From Monomorium pharaonis (lineage: Eukaryota; Arthropoda; Insecta; Hymenoptera; Formicidae), in the NCBI RefSeq assembly GCF_013373865.1, contig NC_050468.1, positions 25,190,774 to 25,254,773 of the forward strand: a stretch of 64,000 nucleotides of DNA, given 5' to 3'. Below, in pieces: positions 62,713 to 64,000 of the stretch. Made by a program: the position numbers and the translations under genes. The stretch's first letter is position 1. The number at the start of each line of letters is the position of its first letter. The notes under the pieces were generated by a model that saw nothing but the letters and a program-made list of their open reading frames with translations, had not been told where the DNA came from and searched no databases.

Positions 62713-64000
62713 GCACGGAGGCGCGTACAATCCTCGTGGAATTTTCATCTTTGATAATGAATCGTTGGTAATGAAGAAGTGGCAAATTTTGGAATTTGAT
62801 GGCAAGCCATATTACGCTTTTGTACCCGAAGGTGATACGCCTTTATTGGATGAGGATATACCAGAACAATTAGAAGCGGAAGTAGAGGAGGAAGTAGAAG
62901 AAATAGAAAATGAGATAGAAAATTTTGATATAACTAATATGAAAGAGGAGTGTGACTTCGAGACTGAAGAATACGATTCTATGGAGGAGAAATTATATAA
63001 TGTTGAAACCGTCTTTAATGGAAATGGTGTGGAAACAGAGGAAGGACTGGAGGTAAAGCCCATCACATTAAACGGCGAGGCTATGGATGATAAAACAACT
63101 GGGGATTTATACCAGGTGAGAGTAGAGGGCAGTATGGTGACCATCGAGAAACTTACGTCCAATACGGAGACAAACGCGAAAGCCAACGAAGACCAGGCAG
63201 AAGACATAAATGATGATGAGGGAGAAATAGAATATCTTGAAGAAGAAATGGCTGACGTACCTAGCGTATTGTCTAGCAATAACACATCTCCTATGAAAAC
63301 GTCTGTAAAGAGCTCCAGTGAGGCTTTGAAATGTAAATTGTGCTCGGAGACATTTGACACTGTTTTATCCTTTAGGAAACACGTAGCGTGGACTCATAAG
63401 AAGAAGATGTGTATAAAAGAGGATGGCGCTTTTATATGCGCTGTGTGCGGCTTTAGAACTTTGAAGAAGAGCTCATTTGCCTCTCATCTGGACAGGAAGC
63501 ATGATACTTGGTCTAGGAAACGATCTAGTAACACGAAATTCCCTTGTGATGCTTGCGGTTTTGTTTGTAGATCAAAGCATTCCTTGCAGTCTCACTTCAC
63601 GAGGAAACATACGGACAATTACGAGCATCAGTGCAATTTTTGCTCAAAAAAGTTCAAGGTTAAAGGAGATCTAACGAATCATATACGGTTTCATCATAAA
63701 GAAAAGCCAATCAAGTGTGACGTATGTGGCAAACTATGCCTTAACAGCGGCTCGCTCTACGTGCATCAGAAGTGGGCGCATTACAAGCCCAAGTACGAGT
63801 GTCACATTTGCAAAAGACGTATGGTAACACAAGAAAATCTAGATCAGCATTTGCTGACACAGCACGAGAAACGTGACAAAATAGTCTGCGCGGAATGCGG
63901 TAAGACTTTTTCGAAAAAAGACTCATTCAAGAGACACATGGTAGTACACACGGGATGCAAACCGCATTCCTGCATGATCTGTAACAAACCCTTCGCGCGG
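62713..64000 (+). CDS. T13: alternative terminal exon, truncated by the window end
   Basis: 429 codons, open to the last base, after taatgtttcag|G (GG|G = Gly), opening HGGAYNPR. Residues 9-38 are the shared motif GIFIFDNESLVMKKW...DGKPYYAFVP. A very acidic linker (EQLEAEVEEEVEEIENEIENF) with MKEE follows, ending in CKLCSETF, the first finger. Further fingers: FICAVCGFRT, FPCDACGFVC, HQCNFCSKKF, IKCDVCGKLC, YECHICKRRM, IVCAECGKTF, and HSCMICNKPFAR cut at 64,000. By comparison with T10-T12, about one and a half fingers and an IDHIL-type tail should follow to the right. Confidence 0.91.

Noticed and set aside
62812..63360. 182-codon Ser-rich minus-strand frame
   Set aside because: Complement of the acidic GAA/GAG-rich linker of T13.

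Overview
The window is nuclear DNA of an insect, most likely a hymenopteran such as an ant (inference). The evidence is GT-AG spliced genes, very AT-rich introns and intergenic DNA, undepleted CpG in exons and at the one clear promoter, a ZAD zinc-finger gene (a family expanded in insects) and an invertebrate TASK-type potassium channel. All recognised genes lie on the + strand.

Region 1 (1-1,662) holds the last two coding exons of a two-pore-domain (K2P) potassium channel of the TASK type: M3, second pore, M4 and a cytoplasmic tail. Its earlier exons lie to the left. Region 2 (1,663 to about 11,380) is its 3' UTR plus about 9.7 kb of AT-rich DNA with no supported gene.

Region 3 (about 11,390 to beyond 64,000) appears to be one very large ZAD/C2H2 transcription-factor gene. 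A CpG-rich promoter leads into four short common exons (11,636-14,023). They encode a split ZAD dimerisation domain (C10, C13, C56, C59), a Met/Gln-rich and acidic linker and a Lys-Glu-Glu motif. Downstream, over about 47 kb, is a row of thirteen open zinc-finger exons, here called T1 to T13. T13 runs off the window. Each follows a good 3' splice site, is open from the acceptor to its own stop, carries 8-13 C2H2 fingers and, for all twelve complete exons, is followed by an AATAAA. None has its own ZAD. All thirteen acceptors are in the same phase: one base that completes the Gly codon begun by the last two bases of common exon 4. The simplest reading is a lola/mod(mdg4)-like combinatorial locus with a ZAD instead of a BTB domain: one promoter and one dimerisation module joined to at least thirteen alternative DNA-binding tails. 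I know of no described locus with this design, but I could not search.

Between the live exons lie dead or dying ones (psi-A 37,983; psi-B 44,695; psi-C/psi-D 49,423-53,100) that keep acceptors and broken fingers, so the array grows and decays by tandem duplication. T1-T6 and T7-T13 look like two families. T10-T13 share a nearly fixed finger pair; T10, T11 and T13 share a 30-residue motif of unknown function near their start, and T10-T12 share a PPLP...IDHIL tail. Spacers hold several short inverted-repeat (MITE-like) elements, a perfect 216-bp tandem duplication and many microsatellites.
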